Below are positions 63,841 through 64,000 of a DNA stretch of 64,000 nt, in pieces. This DNA comes from CAZUWH01 sp964624075. GTDB taxonomy: Bacteria > Pseudomonadota > Alphaproteobacteria > Rhodospirillales > Rhodospirillaceae. The notes below the pieces were generated by a model that was given only the letters and a program-made list of their open reading frames with translations, was not told the DNA's origin and made no database searches. The position numbers and the translations under genes were made by a program. Location: assembly GCA_964624075.1 (NCBI GenBank), contig CAZUWH010000003.1:110461-174460 (forward strand), read 5' to 3'. Position 1 is the first letter of the stretch, and each line of letters begins with the position of its first letter.

Positions 63841-63918
63841 TTACGCGTCGATGAGGCTTGAAGTTGCCATTCCTATAAGAGCAAATGTCCCGATTTCTAC
63901 TATTGCCAACTTGTTCAT
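63841..63918 (-). CDS. Tiny hydrophobic open frame with strong ribosome site
   Basis: 25 codons, MNKLAIVEIGTFALIGMATS then SLIDA, with AAGGAGGA starting about 12 bases ahead of the ATG at 63918. The peptide is a mostly hydrophobic helix. It may be a real small membrane peptide, a leader, or a chance frame; nothing known matches. The region is AT-richer than its surroundings. Confidence 0.3.
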   Translation of the reverse strand: MNKLAIVEIGTFALIGMATSSLIDA

Positions 63919-64000
63919 TCTGTCCTCCTTAAATCCATATCTTGGCTGGAGCGATGAAAGTTACGTGGTTGTATTTCTCCTCGCACAAACAGCCGATGAG

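Noticed and set aside
1..64000. tRNA or rRNA genes
   Set aside because: No cloverleaf with TTCRA-type arms and no rRNA signature was found by eye in the gaps.

Overview
The window reads as a chromosome segment of a sulfur-oxidising alphaproteobacterium, probably Rhodospirillales-like. Evidence: a complete oxidative-type dsr operon with dsrE, dsrF, dsrH and dsrL; a CcrM-type GANTC methyltransferase; the ftsE-ftsX-ydcF-plsC string; an argH with a small lipoprotein gene behind it; a glnB-glnA pair; and protein sequences of alphaproteobacterial type. The lineage assignment is inference. Intact genes sit next to many decayed ones, and about a fifth of the window is pseudogene. This suggests a genome losing genes, for example through host association or a recent bottleneck. 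Several breaks lie in G/C or T homopolymers, so some frameshifts may be sequencing errors.

Layout. 1-5.1 kb: an HNH endonuclease cut by the window edge, then a putrescine block in which only the glutamine-synthetase-like puuA is intact (potI and puuB are broken). 5.2-7.5 kb: an acyl-CoA synthetase and queF. 8-12.5 kb: a run of decayed minus-strand genes for two multiheme cytochromes, an iron-sulfur membrane protein, a TVP38-rhodanese protein and a sterol desaturase. 13.2-18.7 kb: tandem trkH, ccrM and cbiD. 19.1-19.9 kb: two truncated remnants (flagellar hook-type and PAS kinase) meeting head to head. 20.7-29.3 kb: folE, murJ, a glutathionylspermidine synthase-like gene, and metH-metF, with metH frameshifted in a 10-base C run. 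29.6-30.3 kb: an mlaC-like gene.

30.7-43.7 kb is the core: dsrA-B-E-F-H-C-M-K-L-L-J-O-P on the minus strand. DsrAB (siroheme sulfite reductase working in reverse) receives sulfur through DsrEFH and DsrC. The DsrMKJOP membrane complex exchanges electrons with the quinone pool, and two adjacent DsrL flavoproteins link DsrAB to a pyridine nucleotide. The tandem dsrL pair and a G/C-rich hairpin between dsrA and dsrB stand out. Divergently upstream lie a TauD-like dioxygenase and a small conserved-looking protein.

46-58.1 kb is housekeeping: pyk, plsC, ydcF, ftsX, ftsE, a zinc-ribbon protein, a HAD phosphatase, argH, a TlpA-type thioredoxin, glnB and glnA. 58.9-63.7 kb is a ruined exopolysaccharide export locus (outer-membrane barrel, Wzz/BY-kinase, small proteins) ending in an ISL3-type transposase scrap. 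Intergenic gaps repeatedly hold G/C-rich dispersed repeats, with exact 31-bp and near-identical 32-bp matches between distant copies.
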